A stretch of 64,000 nt of DNA from Streptomyces sp. CoH27 (GCF_020181035.1 NZ_JAIQYY010000004.1:3007-67006); one strand, 5' to 3'. Shown: positions 45,801-54,509, counted from the stretch's first letter. Notes: generated by a model not told the origin, from the sequence alone. Program-made: numbers and translations.

Positions 45801-46787
45801 AGGGCCACCTACCGCACCGGCATCGGCAGGTCCGCCAACCTCGCCGCCGAGAAGATCACCCAGCTGGCCACGCGCCCGCTCGGCGTGACCGGGGTGACCA
45901 ACCCGCTGCCGGCCAGCGGCGGAGCCGACCCCGAAGGGACGGCGGGCAGCACCGACACCCGCACCCTCACCCGCGGCTTCACCCCGCGGCGCCGCCAGAT
46001 CCCGCTGGCCGTCTCGGCCCTGGACCGCCTGGTCTCCGTCCCCGACTACGCGGACTTCACCCGGGCCCGGGCCGGCATCGGCCGCGCCACAGCCGCCCAA
46101 CTCTTCGACGGACGGCGACAGTTGGTGCATGTCACGGTCGCCGGTGTGGACGACATCCCGATCGCCGCCGACTCCGGCCTGCTCACCGCCCTGCGCGCCT
46201 CGCTCGCCGAGTACGGGGATCTCCGGCTGCCGGTGCAGGTGGCGGTCCGCGAGAAGGTCCTGCTGCTCCTCGCCGCGCAGGTGACGGTCGGCCAGGACCA
46301 CGACTGGGAACAGGTGGAGCCCGCCCTGCGCTCCGCCCTCCTCGCCCGCTTCGGCTTCGACGCGCGCGAACTCGCCCAGCCCGCCTACCTCTCCGAGGTA
46401 CTGGCCACCGCCCACTTCGTCCCCGGCGTCGACCACATCGAGGTCACCGCCTTCACCGGGGTCCCGGGCGACCTCACCCCCCAAGGGCTTGAGCGGCTCG
46501 GCGACCGACTCACCGTCCCCCAGGACGTGGTGGCGGCGCAGCCCGCCCGCCACCGGATCGAACGCCACCGGGTGACCGACCCGGCGGGGGAGACCCTGAC
46601 CGACATCGCGGCCCAGTACGGGATCTCCCTGGTCGAACTGCTCCGCCTCAACCCCGACCTCACCGGAACCCAGCCCCTGCTGCCGCCCCGCAGCGTGGTC
46701 GTCTTCCGCGGGATCCGCCCGGCGCAGCTCGCCGTGCTCTCCCCGGACCTGCCGGACACCCTGATCCTCAAGGAGGCCTCCGCATGA
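42891..46787 (+). CDS. cis12: Large baseplate protein (gp7/baseplate J-like) with C-terminal LysM-like motif
   Basis: The product is 1298 residues from ATG 42891 (ATGA overlap). It shares the wedge architecture of its neighbour (LVDAAAVVGDVLTFYSERIA and FGDGVHGSRLPGGHENVRAT, about 955-974). The N-terminus begins MTGTPCSCGCGRGG, a Cys cluster that could bind metal. The last ~70 residues (ETLTDIAAQYGISLVELLRL, then NPDL) resemble a LysM. It is the second wedge protein and likely contacts the tail protein that follows, whose ATG overlaps its stop. Confidence 0.9.
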   Translation: MTGTPCSCGCGRGGADPATPVEVFNPPGLDAVRYRVGEYGRFVSAMLDRLSDPAYPALRGLTVRTPDDPAIALVDAAAVVGDVLTFYSERIANEGYLRTATEEGSLALLGGLVGHKPRPGVAAETYLAYTVDRDPRSGQETAVVVPRGTRSQSVPGQGEEPQSFETVEDLTARWSWNELQVLQRRPYQLTAARLAKRSSLFAAGTTNNIKQGDQLLFIFSADRAADRSQRILLTVPGVNVDRDSGTTVIGLPQASLPSLQGIKTVLTRWITPGGEHNPNPWPEHSRIVSDFDDQVLAPLRSELDTLDTPPKLADRLTQILARLREAKAYGQDYRDVSDWFEALDTELTRLRAQALALQPPQPATAGTGARTAAASHVSDVASPPGAPGSEPGDSPGEVHDPALAGLGPLLSALRTPAAGLPPDARSLPRDPQRSYAPGSDLGTQLLTALDPRLRDGLYSAWGNADLGAPLALLDAQAMRVTATPFGATAPLKPVYDTTGRVESYADWPLTGSKLTGIRIDYDTDGTTPHGIAFSYTEAGGSVSLNFTLPQDDGPHEFGPGRIELATTGDESALRRAFEAGQEHGVTARLQAHLPERDLFVSRPGDDGRIHVTITATGTTDEGDGNGPNPPLPEPLDFHLAPGDRLTVPQGAYQITVERSTGDGATSVGISLASQLGLTSRNVLALDAVYEGIAPGSWIAVDRPRKGVTSGVPGDPALSRVITRVSGVRVLSRADFGITGKVTELTLEDPWLDEKDTLLSHIRDTSVYARGESFRLADEPLTDDVGGDLIDLAQLHQGLAPGRWIVVSGERTDIPGTPGVHGSEPAMVLQAVQSVDPALPGNTVRTTLMLTAPLAYRYKRSTVKIYGNVVRATQGATRDEPIGSGDASQAGQSFVLWQAPLTWLAADTPEGAASTLRIRVDGVLWHEVDTLAAAGPHDRVYTTSTTEDGRIRVTFGDGVHGSRLPGGHENVRATYRTGIGRSANLAAEKITQLATRPLGVTGVTNPLPASGGADPEGTAGSTDTRTLTRGFTPRRRQIPLAVSALDRLVSVPDYADFTRARAGIGRATAAQLFDGRRQLVHVTVAGVDDIPIAADSGLLTALRASLAEYGDLRLPVQVAVREKVLLLLAAQVTVGQDHDWEQVEPALRSALLARFGFDARELAQPAYLSEVLATAHFVPGVDHIEVTAFTGVPGDLTPQGLERLGDRLTVPQDVVAAQPARHRIERHRVTDPAGETLTDIAAQYGISLVELLRLNPDLTGTQPLLPPRSVVVFRGIRPAQLAVLSPDLPDTLILKEASA

Positions 46788-48982
46788 GCCGGGACCCCGA
46801 CGGCCTGCTCGACCTGCTCCCGGACTGGTACCGCATCCGCGACGCCCGGTCCGGCGAGCCGCTGCGTGCCCTGCTCGCGGTCATCTCCGAGCAGATCGAC
46901 CTGATCCGCACCTCCGTCGAGCAGAGTTACGACGACTGGTTCGTGGAGACCGCCGCCGACTGGGTCCTGCCCTACCTGGGGGACCTCGTCGGCTACCAGG
47001 TGCTTCCCGGGTACCAGGACATGCTGAGCACCGACCCCGGCCTGGCCGCCCGCCTCGCCCCGCGCCGCGACGTGGCCGACACGGTCGCGGACCGCCGCCG
47101 CAAGGGCACACTCGCCGTGCTGGAGGAGATCAGCGCCTCCACCGCCGACTGGCCGGCCCGCGCGGTGGAGTTCTCCCGGCTCCTGGCCACCACCCAGCCG
47201 GTGCGCCTCCTGCGGGCCGACGAGACGTCCGCCGACCGCCGCCGCCTGCGCCGTGGCCGCCTCGCCGACCTCCGCGACGGCGCCGCCCTCGACCTGCTGG
47301 GCAGCCCCTTCGAGACCTCGGCCCGCACCGCCGACGTCCGCCGCGCCGCCGCCACCCGCCGCCAGGGCGGAGTCACCCCGGCCGGCGTGGGCCTCTTCGT
47401 CTGGCGTCTCAAGCCGTACGCGATCTCCCGCGGCCCGGCCTACTGCCTCGACCGGGCCCGCAACCACTACACCTTCTCCATCCTCGGCAACGACACCCCG
47501 CTCGTCACCCTCCCCGAGCCGGAGCCCTCGGCGACGCACATCGCCACCTTCGACAACGTGCCCGGATACATAACGCGTCGTCAACTGGCCGACCGGCTCA
47601 GCGACTTCTACGGTCCGGGCAAGAGTTTCACCATCTGGCGCGACGACGACTTCACCCCCGTCCCGCTCTCCGACATCGTGGTGGCCGACCTCTCCGGCTG
47701 GCACTACCGGCCCAGGTACGGCCAGGTCGCCGTCGACCCCGAGCTCGGGCGGATCGCCTTCGGCGCCCGCTCGGCGCCCACGCGCGGCGTCTGGGCCAGC
47801 TATCACCACGCGTTCTCCGACGACATGGGCGGCGGCCAGTACCCGCGCGACCGCGTCACCCCGCCCGAGGCCGCCGTCTACCGGGTCGGCCCGGGCCGCC
47901 GTTTCGAGCGGATCACCGACGCCTACCAGCAGTGGCGCACCGACAAGTCCGAGGGCAGGGCCGGGGCCGAGGCGATCATCCAGATCACCCACAGCGGCGC
48001 CTACCAGGAGCAGCTGGACTTCGCCCTCGACCCCGAGGACCGCCTCGAACTGCGCGCCGCCGAGGGCACCCGCCCGGTGATCCGCCTGCTCGACTGGTAC
48101 GGCAACCGCCCCGACGCCCTCAACATCCGCGGCACCGGCAGTGGTTCGAGGGAGGTCCCGGGCGGCCGTATGGTCCTCGACGGCCTTCTCATCACCGGCC
48201 GCGGCGTCAACGTCACCGGCCCACTGGGCGAGTTGGTCATCCGGCACTGCACCCTGGTGCCCGGCTGGTCACTCACCGACCGCTGTGCACCGCACTCACC
48301 CGAGGAGCCGAGCCTGGTCCTCGACCGCACCACGGCCTGCGTCCAGATCGAGCGGTCGATCCTCGGCACCATCCAGGTCGTCGGCGACGAGGTCGACGAC
48401 GACCCGCTGCCGATCCACATCGCCGACAGCATCCTGGACGCCACCGCCTCCGGCCTGGAGGCGCTCTCCGCCCCCGACTGCCGCCACGCCCACGCCGTCC
48501 TGCACGCCTACCGCACCACCGTGATCGGTGAGGTGCACACGCACGCCGTCGACATCGCCGAGGACTGTGTCTTCACCGGCCGGATGAACGTCGCCCGCCG
48601 CTCGGTCGGCTGCCTCCGCTTCAGCTACGTGCCGCCCGGCTCGCGCACCCCGCGCCGCTACCGCTGCCAGCCGGACCTGGTCCGCGAGGCCGTCCAGGAA
48701 CTCGTCGAGAGCGGCCGGCTGCCACAGGCGGACGCCCCGGCACGGGCCGCCGCCGAGAGCGACCGGGTCCGCCCGCGCTTCACCAGCCTCCGCTACGGCA
48801 CCCCGGCCTACGCCCAACTCGCTCGCGGCTGCGCCCCGGAGATCGCCCGAGGCGCCGCCGACCGCTCCGAGCAGGGCGCCTTCCACGACCTCTTCCAGCC
48901 GCAGCGCACGGACAACCTCCGCGCCCGTCTGGCGGAATTCGCCCCGGCCGGCACCGACGCGGGCGTCTTCTTCGTGACCTGA
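46784..48982 (+). CDS. CIS tail protein with beta-helix middle
   Basis: The product is 732 residues (ATGA overlap). The N-terminal ~110 residues (LLDLLPDWYRIRDARSGEPL, DDWFVETAADWVLPYLGDLV) match phage tail protein I-like baseplate proteins. A middle region (about 400-610, with VIRHCTLVPGW and IHIADSILDAT) has parallel beta-helix character. The end FTSLRYGTPAYAQLARGCAP, then HDLFQPQRTDNL, is conserved among actinobacterial CIS. It probably forms the baseplate periphery. No typical tail-fibre gene follows, consistent with a cytoplasmic CIS. Confidence 0.82.
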   Translation: MSRDPDGLLDLLPDWYRIRDARSGEPLRALLAVISEQIDLIRTSVEQSYDDWFVETAADWVLPYLGDLVGYQVLPGYQDMLSTDPGLAARLAPRRDVADTVADRRRKGTLAVLEEISASTADWPARAVEFSRLLATTQPVRLLRADETSADRRRLRRGRLADLRDGAALDLLGSPFETSARTADVRRAAATRRQGGVTPAGVGLFVWRLKPYAISRGPAYCLDRARNHYTFSILGNDTPLVTLPEPEPSATHIATFDNVPGYITRRQLADRLSDFYGPGKSFTIWRDDDFTPVPLSDIVVADLSGWHYRPRYGQVAVDPELGRIAFGARSAPTRGVWASYHHAFSDDMGGGQYPRDRVTPPEAAVYRVGPGRRFERITDAYQQWRTDKSEGRAGAEAIIQITHSGAYQEQLDFALDPEDRLELRAAEGTRPVIRLLDWYGNRPDALNIRGTGSGSREVPGGRMVLDGLLITGRGVNVTGPLGELVIRHCTLVPGWSLTDRCAPHSPEEPSLVLDRTTACVQIERSILGTIQVVGDEVDDDPLPIHIADSILDATASGLEALSAPDCRHAHAVLHAYRTTVIGEVHTHAVDIAEDCVFTGRMNVARRSVGCLRFSYVPPGSRTPRRYRCQPDLVREAVQELVESGRLPQADAPARAAAESDRVRPRFTSLRYGTPAYAQLARGCAPEIARGAADRSEQGAFHDLFQPQRTDNLRARLAEFAPAGTDAGVFFVT

Positions 48983-49060
48983 CGCCCGTCGGCCACCAGA
49001 CGTGGACGCGGACGCAGACCCACCCATCGGCGCACCAGCACAAGAAAGTTGAAGGGGACC

Positions 49061-50542
49061 ATGTACGGCGACTTCTCGCGCCTGACCCACCAGCCCGGAA
49101 AGCACTACTCCGCGGTGCTCGCCCAGCAGGGCCGTGTCCAACTGGACGCCGACGCCAACGAGCAGGCGGCGATCGAGCTGTTCCGCTCCCGCACCCTGGC
49201 CCGCGACCTGATCGGCACCGACGGCGGGCCCGGCAAGAGGCCCGGCGACCGGCCCGGCGAGGGCCCCGGCTTCGAGATCACCTACGTCAACGGCACCCAC
49301 CCCGACCTCGCCATCGGCGCCGGCCGCTACTACGTCGACGGCATCCAGGTCGACGCGACGCGCCCCCAGCCGGCCCCGGCCGTCCCCAGCGGCGGCCCGC
49401 GGCCACTGGATGGCGACGGCGCGGACAGCGACGGCGTCATACCGTCCCCCACCTCCGCCACCTGGTCGTACTGGAACCAGCCCGACGCCTACCGCGACCC
49501 CGAGCTGCCGGGCGACAAACTCCCCACCTCCTTCCCCTTCCTGGCGTACCTGAAGGTCTGGGACCGCAGCGTCACCGCCGTCGAGGACCCCGAGATCCGT
49601 GAGGTCGCGCTCGGCGCCGCCATGCCCGACACGGCTGCCCGCGTCAAGACCGTCTGGCAGGTACTCACCCTCTCCGCCCAGGACCTGGAGGTCGGCGACG
49701 GCGGTGCCGCCACCGTGCGCGACGCCTTCTACCACTGGGTCGACGCCCAGCGCTCCACCGCCCTCCTGGCCGCCCGCGCCGAGCGGCCGGAGGGAGCGGC
49801 GGACGAGCCCTGCCTGGTCCGGCCCGACGCCCGCTACCGCGGCCCGGAGAACCAGCTCTACCGCATCGAGATCCACCAGGGCGGAACGGCCGAGCGGGGC
49901 GCGACCTTCAAGTGGTCGAGGGAGAACGGCAGCGTCACCTTCCCGATCGCCGAACTCGACGGCACCTGGGTCGCGCTGTCCACCCTCGGTGACGACGACA
50001 AGCTCACCCTGGACGTGGGCGACCGCGTCGAGGTCTGCGACTCCGCCTACCTCAGCCGCGGCGAGCCCGCCCCCCTGCTGCGCGTCGAGGAAATCGACCT
50101 TCCCGGCCGCCGGGTCCGCCTCTCCGCCGAGCCGCTCCCCGGCATCGGCGCACTGCCCGAGCGCCACCCCTTCCTGCGCCGCTGGGACCACGCCTCCACC
50201 GGGACCCCCGGCCACCGCCCGCGCACCGACGGCGGCGCCCTGCCCGTCGAAGAGGGCACCTGGCTGGAGCTGGAGGACGGCCTCCAGGTCTACTTCAACC
50301 CCGGCAGCTCCTACCGACCCGGCGACTTCTGGCTGGTCCCGACCCGCACCGTCACCGGCGCCGTCGAGTGGCCGGCCAACGCCGCCGGGGACCCCCTCCT
50401 GCGACACCCGCTCGGCATCGACGTCCACTACGCCCCGCTGGCCTGGATCACCGGCGAGAACTCCCACTCCGACCTCCGCCGCGTCTTCTACCCCCTGGCC
50501 ACACCGCTCTCCGACCTGAACGCGGACGCCCAGGAGAGCTGA
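49061..50542 (+). CDS. DUF6519 tail-associated protein
   Basis: The product is 493 residues from ATG 49061, with GAAGGGGA upstream; the in-frame TTG at 49049 is less likely. The start MYGDFSRLTHQPGKHYSAVL, then QQGRVQLDADANEQ, is the DUF6519 signature, found beside tail-like clusters. Strands in the middle (YRIEIHQGGTAERGATFKWS, then RENGSV) look like a fibre or binding domain. Its role is not known. It follows the tail protein after a 78-base gap. Confidence 0.78.
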   Translation: MYGDFSRLTHQPGKHYSAVLAQQGRVQLDADANEQAAIELFRSRTLARDLIGTDGGPGKRPGDRPGEGPGFEITYVNGTHPDLAIGAGRYYVDGIQVDATRPQPAPAVPSGGPRPLDGDGADSDGVIPSPTSATWSYWNQPDAYRDPELPGDKLPTSFPFLAYLKVWDRSVTAVEDPEIREVALGAAMPDTAARVKTVWQVLTLSAQDLEVGDGGAATVRDAFYHWVDAQRSTALLAARAERPEGAADEPCLVRPDARYRGPENQLYRIEIHQGGTAERGATFKWSRENGSVTFPIAELDGTWVALSTLGDDDKLTLDVGDRVEVCDSAYLSRGEPAPLLRVEEIDLPGRRVRLSAEPLPGIGALPERHPFLRRWDHASTGTPGHRPRTDGGALPVEEGTWLELEDGLQVYFNPGSSYRPGDFWLVPTRTVTGAVEWPANAAGDPLLRHPLGIDVHYAPLAWITGENSHSDLRRVFYPLATPLSDLNADAQES

Positions 50543-50553
50543 GGAGAACTGAC

Positions 50554-51399
50554 GTGCCCCTCTGCCCCTTCGCCTCGGTCCGGCTGCTCGCCGGGCCGAA
50601 GCCGCCTTCGCCCCTCCAGCCGACCCAGATCATCGTCCACACGGCGAACGCGACCCTCTCCGCCGCGGACATCCGCTTCCGCCGGCCCGATGCCCGCGGC
50701 TGGAGCCATTTCGGTGTCTCCGCCACCGGGAAGATCACCCAGTGGCTGGACACGTCCACCCCCGCCGACTCCGCGTACCGCGCCAACCTCCGCTCCGACG
50801 GCACCGGCGCGGTGTCCATCACGACGGAGGGGCACGTCTCCGAGCCCTGGACGGACGCCCAGCTGGACGCCCTGATCCGCCTCCACTGGTGGCTGATGCG
50901 CACCCACCCCGCCATCGCCCACCGGGCCTGCCGTACGGCTGCCGACCCCGGCCTGGCCCACCACACTCTCCTCGGTTCGCCGAGCCCCTGGACTCCCATC
51001 CCCAAGTCCTGTCCGGGCCCTCGCCGCATCCAGCAGTGGGAGGACTCCCTCCTCCCGCGCGTCCTGGCCCCCTACGGCATCAGCGTCTCCGACATGCGCC
51101 CGCGCCACGAGCACGCGGAGGAGATCGTCCGGGAACTGTTGTCGGTGCCGGTCGCGTCCGCCTCCGCCCCGACCGCCGAAGAGACGCCCCTGACTCCGTC
51201 CTCGGACCAGATCTCGGCGATGCCGTCGAAGCCGCCGTCCCCCGCGGCCGATCCCGTACCCCAGCCCCGCGCGCAGGACTCCGCGACGTCGGCCCCGGCC
51301 CGCCAGCACCACCCCGTCCGCGAAGCCCTCCTGGACTTCTTCCTCCCCGACTCCGCGCCCCACGGCTCCAAACCGTCCCCACCTCCGGCGGAGGGGTGA
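50554..51399 (+). CDS. Peptidoglycan amidase-like protein closing the CIS operon
   Basis: The product is 281 residues from GTG 50554 with GAGGAGA upstream. The first ~165 residues are PGRP/amidase_2-like: a zinc His in QIIVHTAN (His29), a His pair in GLAHHTLLG (136/137) and Cys153 in KSCPGPRRI. The usual order His, His, Cys is kept, so activity on wall peptides is plausible. The rest is Pro/Ser-rich and ends VREALLDFFLPD. No signal peptide. It could be cargo or a tail-borne hydrolase. Confidence 0.72.
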   Translation: MPLCPFASVRLLAGPKPPSPLQPTQIIVHTANATLSAADIRFRRPDARGWSHFGVSATGKITQWLDTSTPADSAYRANLRSDGTGAVSITTEGHVSEPWTDAQLDALIRLHWWLMRTHPAIAHRACRTAADPGLAHHTLLGSPSPWTPIPKSCPGPRRIQQWEDSLLPRVLAPYGISVSDMRPRHEHAEEIVRELLSVPVASASAPTAEETPLTPSSDQISAMPSKPPSPAADPVPQPRAQDSATSAPARQHHPVREALLDFFLPDSAPHGSKPSPPPAEG

Positions 51400-51551
51400 C
51401 AAGGACGCGGAGCCGCAGCGCGCGGGGTTGTCCTGACGGAGTCCGGCCGATACGAACAGGGACAATCCCGAGCGCAAGGTCCGGGTGAGCTTCCTCGGCT
51501 GATGCAGGTGCCGGAACCGTAGCGCCGAATTCCGGCCGCCCCCAATGCCCC

Positions 51552-51860
51552 TTGGCCCCTGCGGCCAAGGACTGCGTGATCTTCGGCGGCACCTCGGGAG
51601 GAGGCGGCGGCATGCTGAGGGCGAGCATGGAAGGCGGCCTCTCCGACACCACCCTGCTGCTGCGCCCGCCGTCGCTCCGCTCGGACCTGGTCGATCCGGG
51701 CACGGCGGCCCGCAACGCCGAGGACACACCGTGCGTGGGCGCGCCGATCGACGTGGCGACCAGCGCGACGCTGATGATGCAGACGGACCTGACCCTGCCC
51801 AGGAGCCTGCCGCTGCAATTCACCCGCACCGACCTCTCCCGCGTACACGGCGATCAGGAA
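51552..51860 (+). pseudogene. Truncated RHS-family N-terminus (DUF6531-like)
   Basis: The stretch CVGAPIDVATSATLMMQTDL, then TLPRSLPLQFTRTDLSRVHG, is the start of the DUF6531 domain that opens RHS toxins (usually DPVDVATG..). The homology stops at about 51850, exactly where a truncated response regulator on the other strand begins, so the rest of the gene is gone. Confidence 0.6.
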
Positions 51861-52139
51861 GATGTCACGCAGCATGGTCCGCCCGGGATGGCGCAGGAAG
51901 AACTCCAGCAGGTCGAACTCCCTGATGGTCAGCGCCAGTTCGTTCCCTGCGCGGGTGGCCCGGCGAGCTGCGGGGTCCATGAGGTCCAGGACCATCAGGT
52001 CCGGTGGCTGTGCGGTCGCGCCGGCCACGGCGGAGGGACCGTCGGCGGCCACGTCGACGGCGAAGCCCGCCCGGGTCAGGTATCCGGCGACGACCTCGGA
52101 GACGGTCGGGTCGTCGTCCACGACCAGTACGCGTTTCAC
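51845..52139 (-). pseudogene. Response regulator remnant with internal deletion
   Basis: From GTG 52139 the receiver domain starts well (VKRVLVVDDDPTVSEVVAGY, then DLMVLDLMDP) but jumps to the DNA-binding part (LALTIREFDLLEFFLRHPGR, then TMLRDIF). The middle of the receiver, its helices and the linker are missing, and the wing and recognition end are cut at about 51850. OmpR/PhoB-type originally. The upstream operon probably belonged to its regulon. Confidence 0.7.
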
Positions 52140-52197
52140 GGTGGCGAGTCTCGCACTGTCCCTCGTCTGCCCTCGTCTGTCGGCGCGTGTGACGGGG

Positions 52198-52247
52198 GAC
52201 GTCAGAGGTCCGTAAGGAGTGCCGCCGACGTCAGAGATCCGTAAGGA
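52198..52247. promoter_or_regulatory. Direct-repeat operator upstream of GT2 operon
   Basis: Two 21-base repeats, differing at one base, begin at 52198 and 52227 (period 29); the core is CAGAGRTCCGTAAGGA. Direct repeats about three helical turns apart are typical binding sites of OmpR-type regulators. They lie between the broken regulator and the glycosyltransferase gene. Confidence 0.6.
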
Positions 52248-52282
52248 CAGCAAGTCCTTTATGTCCTTTTTTCGTTCGTAGG

Positions 52283-53023
52283 GTGAGTGGGGTGATCGAG
52301 ACTCCCCCCTCTTCCTCTTCCCAGGTCGACGTGGTGCTGCCCTGTCTGAACGAGGCCGGGGCCCTGCCCTGGGTGCTCGACCGGATTCCGTCCGGCTGGC
52401 GCGCCATCGTCGTCGACAACGGCTCCACCGACGGTTCGGCGGACATCGCCCGCGCCCTCGGCGCCCACGTGGTGTCCGAGCCGGTGCGTGGCTTCGGCGC
52501 CGCCTGCCACGCCGGCCTGACCGCCGCCACGGCCGACGTCGTCTGCTTCTGCGACTGTGACGCCTCCCTCGACCCCGGCCTGCTGCCGAGCATCGCCGCA
52601 CCTGTCCTCGACGGCACCGCAGACTTTGTGCTGGGCCGACGGCGCCCCACCACCCCCAAGGCATGGCCTCCGCACGCCCGCCTGGCCAACCTGGAGCCGG
52701 CCCGGCTCGTCCGCAGGCGCACCGGGGTACGCCTGCACGACCTCGGCCCGATGCGCGCCGCCCGCCGCGAGGCCCTGCTCGCCCTGGACCTGACCGACCG
52801 GCGCTCGGGCTACCCGCTCCAGATGGTGGTGCGCGGTGCCGACGCCAGCTGGCGGGTGACGGAGAGGGACGTGTCTTACCACCCGCGAACCGGCCGCTCT
52901 AAAGTCACCGGCACCTGGCGGGGCACCTGGCAGGCCGTGCAGGACATGCGTGCCGTGCTCGCCGAGGCGCCCGTCACCGTCCCCGAGGTCGTCGGCGCCG
53001 GCGTGCGAGGAGGCGAACGATGA
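52283..53023 (+). CDS. Family 2 glycosyltransferase
   Basis: The product is 246 residues from GTG 52283 (a second GTG at 52292 is possible). The GT-A fold is shown by VVLPCLNEAGALPWVLDRIP, VVDNGSTDGSADIA, and the metal-binding FCDCDASLDPG. No membrane segments, so it acts in the cytoplasm on a soluble or lipid-linked acceptor not identifiable here. First gene of a four-gene overlapping operon; the stop overlaps the next ATG. Confidence 0.88.
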   Translation: MSGVIETPPSSSSQVDVVLPCLNEAGALPWVLDRIPSGWRAIVVDNGSTDGSADIARALGAHVVSEPVRGFGAACHAGLTAATADVVCFCDCDASLDPGLLPSIAAPVLDGTADFVLGRRRPTTPKAWPPHARLANLEPARLVRRRTGVRLHDLGPMRAARREALLALDLTDRRSGYPLQMVVRGADASWRVTERDVSYHPRTGRSKVTGTWRGTWQAVQDMRAVLAEAPVTVPEVVGAGVRGGER

Positions 53024-53646
53024 GCGTCCGAACCCCGGTGACCCTGCTGGTGATCGCCAAGGAACCCGTGCCCGGCCGGGTCAAGACCCGGCTCACCCCG
53101 CCCTGCACACCGCAGGAGGCGGCCGCCCTCGCCGACACTCTCCACACCGTGCTCAAAGCCCCCGCACGCCGCCGCGTCCTCGCCCTCGACGGCACCCCCG
53201 GCCCGTGGCTGCCACCCGGCTACGACGTCGTAGCCCAGAGCTCCGGCGGCCTGGACGAGCGGATCGCCGCCGCCTTCGCGCACTGCGACGGACCGACACT
53301 CCTGGTCGGCATGGACACCCCGCACCTGACCGCCGACATGATCGCCGGCGTCGGCCGGGCCGGCCACGACGCCTGGTCCGGTCCGGCCGCGGACGGCGGC
53401 TTCCGGGTGCTGGGCCTTACCGATCCCGCCCGGGCCGGCGCCCTGGTCCGTGGGGTGCCGATGTCGACGGCCCGGACGGGCGCGATCCAGCGCGACCGCA
53501 TGACCGAGGCAGGGCTGGCGGTGGCCGACCTGCCGGTACTGCGCGACGGGGACACCGCTGCCGACGCCGCCGAGGCCGCCGCCCGCTGTGCGCGGGGCTC
53601 CAGCTCCGCCGCCGTCCTCAACTCGCCGGCGGAGGTGGCCCGATGA
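53020..53646 (+). CDS. TIGR04282/DUF2064-type glycosyltransferase-like protein
   Basis: The product is 208 residues (ATGA overlap). The start LLVIAKEPVPGRVKTRLTPP is the family signature; GMDTPHLTADMI and DGGFRVLGL complete the nucleotide-sugar-type fold. The family is often labelled as arsenosugar-related, but here it belongs to a GT2/methyltransferase operon 47 kb from the ars genes, so no arsenic role is implied. Overlaps the methyltransferase start. Confidence 0.85.
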   Translation: MSVRTPVTLLVIAKEPVPGRVKTRLTPPCTPQEAAALADTLHTVLKAPARRRVLALDGTPGPWLPPGYDVVAQSSGGLDERIAAAFAHCDGPTLLVGMDTPHLTADMIAGVGRAGHDAWSGPAADGGFRVLGLTDPARAGALVRGVPMSTARTGAIQRDRMTEAGLAVADLPVLRDGDTAADAAEAAARCARGSSSAAVLNSPAEVAR

Positions 53647-54509
53647 CCGGGACCGCAGTCGGCACGGACACGGCCGTGGCCGAGTGGCCGGACGCGGTCA
53701 CGACCGAGCTCCGGTCGAAGCCCCCGACGGCAGGTGCAGCCGGGAAACACCTGCCGAGGCCCGCCGAGCCCGCCACGCCCGGGTCACCGGGCGCCCCGTG
53801 GACCGACGATCCCTACGCCCACGCTCTGCGCACCGGACGCGGCCCGCTGTTCCTGCGCCGCCTGTCACACTCTGATTACCCCGACGGCTTCGGCGAGGAG
53901 CACACGCTGCCGCTGGACGTGGAGCGTTGGTGTGCACCTGCCGACGGGGCGGACACCACCGTGCTGCGCCGATGTACGGGCTCCGTCCTGGATGTGGGGT
54001 GCGGACCGGGACGCCTGGTGGCCGCACTGGCCGCCCGTGGCGTACCGGCGCTGGGCGTGGACCTCAGCCGGGACGCCGTGCAGCGGACCCGGCGCAGTGG
54101 CGGTGCCGCCATCCGGCGGTCCGTCTTCGACCACCTCCCGGGCGAAGGCCGTTGGGGCACCGTACTGCTGCTGGACGGCAACATCGGCATCGGCGGCGAT
54201 CCCGTCGCCCTGCTGCGCCGCCTGCGCCAACTGGCCGCCCCCGGCGGGCTCCTGCTGGCCGAGGCCGCCCCGCAGGACGTGGACGCGCGCCTCACCGTCC
54301 GCGTCGAGGACGCCCACGGTCACCACGGCCGGCCCTTCTCCTGGGCCAGACTGGGTACCACCGCGCTGCTGTACGCCGCACGCTCCGCCGGCTGGATCCA
54401 GACCGGCCGGTGGACGGCCGAGGGCCGCCCGTTCGTCGAACTGCGCCGCCCGCACGCGGAGCACCCCGACACACAGGCCCCGATCACCGAGAGCCGCCCT
54501 CCCTCATGA
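53643..54509 (+). CDS. Class I SAM-dependent methyltransferase
   Basis: The product is 288 residues (ATGA overlap). Motif I is VLDVGCGPGRLVAALA, followed by LGVDLSRDAV. The first ~60 residues are Pro/Ala-rich and variable. It probably methylates the product of the two preceding enzymes. Its stop overlaps the small membrane-protein ATG. Confidence 0.85.
   Translation: MTGTAVGTDTAVAEWPDAVTTELRSKPPTAGAAGKHLPRPAEPATPGSPGAPWTDDPYAHALRTGRGPLFLRRLSHSDYPDGFGEEHTLPLDVERWCAPADGADTTVLRRCTGSVLDVGCGPGRLVAALAARGVPALGVDLSRDAVQRTRRSGGAAIRRSVFDHLPGEGRWGTVLLLDGNIGIGGDPVALLRRLRQLAAPGGLLLAEAAPQDVDARLTVRVEDAHGHHGRPFSWARLGTTALLYAARSAGWIQTGRWTAEGRPFVELRRPHAEHPDTQAPITESRPPS

Noticed and set aside
21934..51399. Prophage
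   Set aside because: Sheath, tube and baseplate genes are present, but there is no capsid, portal, terminase, head-tail joining, integrase or attachment site; the AAA+ ATPase, DUF4255 and DUF4157 genes define a CIS.
21934..51399. Type VI secretion system
   Set aside because: There are no TssJLM membrane-complex genes and no separate small/large sheath pair; the organism is Gram-positive.
51400..51450. Terminator after the CIS operon
   Set aside because: The apparent arms (ACAAGGAC and GTTGTCCT) do not pair over more than a few bases.
53020..53646. Part of an arsenosugar pathway linked to the ars locus
   Set aside because: The family label suggests arsenic, but the gene sits in a separate GT2/methyltransferase operon 47 kb away with no arsenic-specific partner.
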